Shown here: piece after piece, positions 52,077 to 52,123 of the stretch
How positions within the stretch are numbered: position 1 is the stretch's first letter
How the letters are laid out: each line of letters begins with the position of its first letter
Source of the DNA: Candidatus Komeilibacteria bacterium CG11_big_fil_rev_8_21_14_0_20_36_20
GTDB lineage: Bacteria; Patescibacteriota; Patescibacteriia; UBA1558; GWA2-36-10
DNA: 52,123 nt
Direction of reading: 5' to 3'
Assembly: GCA_002787405.1 (NCBI GenBank)
Contig: PCWQ01000008.1
Coordinates: forward strand, 1-52,123
The notes under the pieces: generated by a model
What the model saw: only the letters and a program-made list of their open reading frames with translations
Told to the model about the DNA's origin: nothing
The model's database searches: none
Program-made: the position numbers and the translations under genes

Positions 52077-52123
52077 TGGTTATGTAGAAATAACAATTAA
52101 ACATCAAAATCTATGCCGCACTA

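Overview
The window is AT-rich and densely packed. It uses the standard bacterial code (TGA is a stop, for example at the end of the PilW-like gene near 25.9 kb). It reads like the chromosome of a Candidate Phyla Radiation (Patescibacteria) bacterium, probably of the Parcubacteria type. The reasons are the content and style of the genes: a large type IV pilus (T4P) programme in a small-genome context, secreted proteins with 'GWAWSENIGW' motifs, a LamG protein ending in paired 'GKILLQVE...AWYV' modules, a 53-residue CxxC/CxxC zinc-ribbon protein, and very few Shine-Dalgarno sites. The lineage is an inference from gene content; no marker phylogeny could be run.

Layout: (1) 0.1-5.1 kb, minus strand: lemA-htpX-clpC-comF and tRNA-Ser(GCU). 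(2) 5.2-12.9 kb, plus strand: a strong promoter, three tandem paralogous surface proteins with a shared N-terminal anchor, and a fourth cysteine-rich surface protein. (3) 12.9-26.8 kb: the main T4P locus, in the order pilM, pilN, pilO, a 108-aa gene, pilB, a response regulator, a PilT-like gene with all ATPase motifs eroded, pilC, two pilins sharing an exact 86-bp block, a pilin-like gene, the prepilin peptidase and five minor pilins. (4) 26.8-32.3 kb: ligA, gatC, gatA, a DsbA-like oxidoreductase, lgt and tRNA-Asp. (5) 32.4-40.5 kb: a small P-loop kinase, the LamG surface protein, the zinc-ribbon mini-gene, a VIT1-type transporter and a MacAB-like exporter with two permeases. (6) 40.6-47.6 kb, minus strand: a second T4P locus (pilB2, pilC2, four minor pilins), including a pilin fused to a seven-repeat beta-propeller and a PilX-like protein carrying a PA14-like domain. 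(7) 47.7-48.8 kb: a frameshifted sugar-phosphate transferase and a VanZ-like gene. (8) 48.8-52.1 kb: infC-rpmI-rplT, a tmRNA directly behind smpB, and two small orphan genes.

How the parts fit: the window is mostly a cell-surface and attachment island. The one prepilin peptidase presumably serves both pilus loci. PilM/N/O occurs only in the first locus, so the second either borrows it or works without it. DsbA and Lgt supply extracytoplasmic protein maturation. ComF next to a pilus system fits DNA uptake, but no ComEC is in view.

The observations most worth checking are the pseudo-ATPase PilT with a neighbouring response regulator, the pilin-propeller and PilX-PA14 proteins, the pilin pair with an identical N-terminal DNA block, the tandem surface proteins with oligoglycine tails, a 130-bp element with perfect 15-bp terminal inverted repeats between pilC2 and a pilin, the AUU-initiated infC, the smpB-ssrA pair behind a symmetric divergent promoter, and a recurrent TGnTATAAT promoter type that in several cases predicts leaderless mRNAs.
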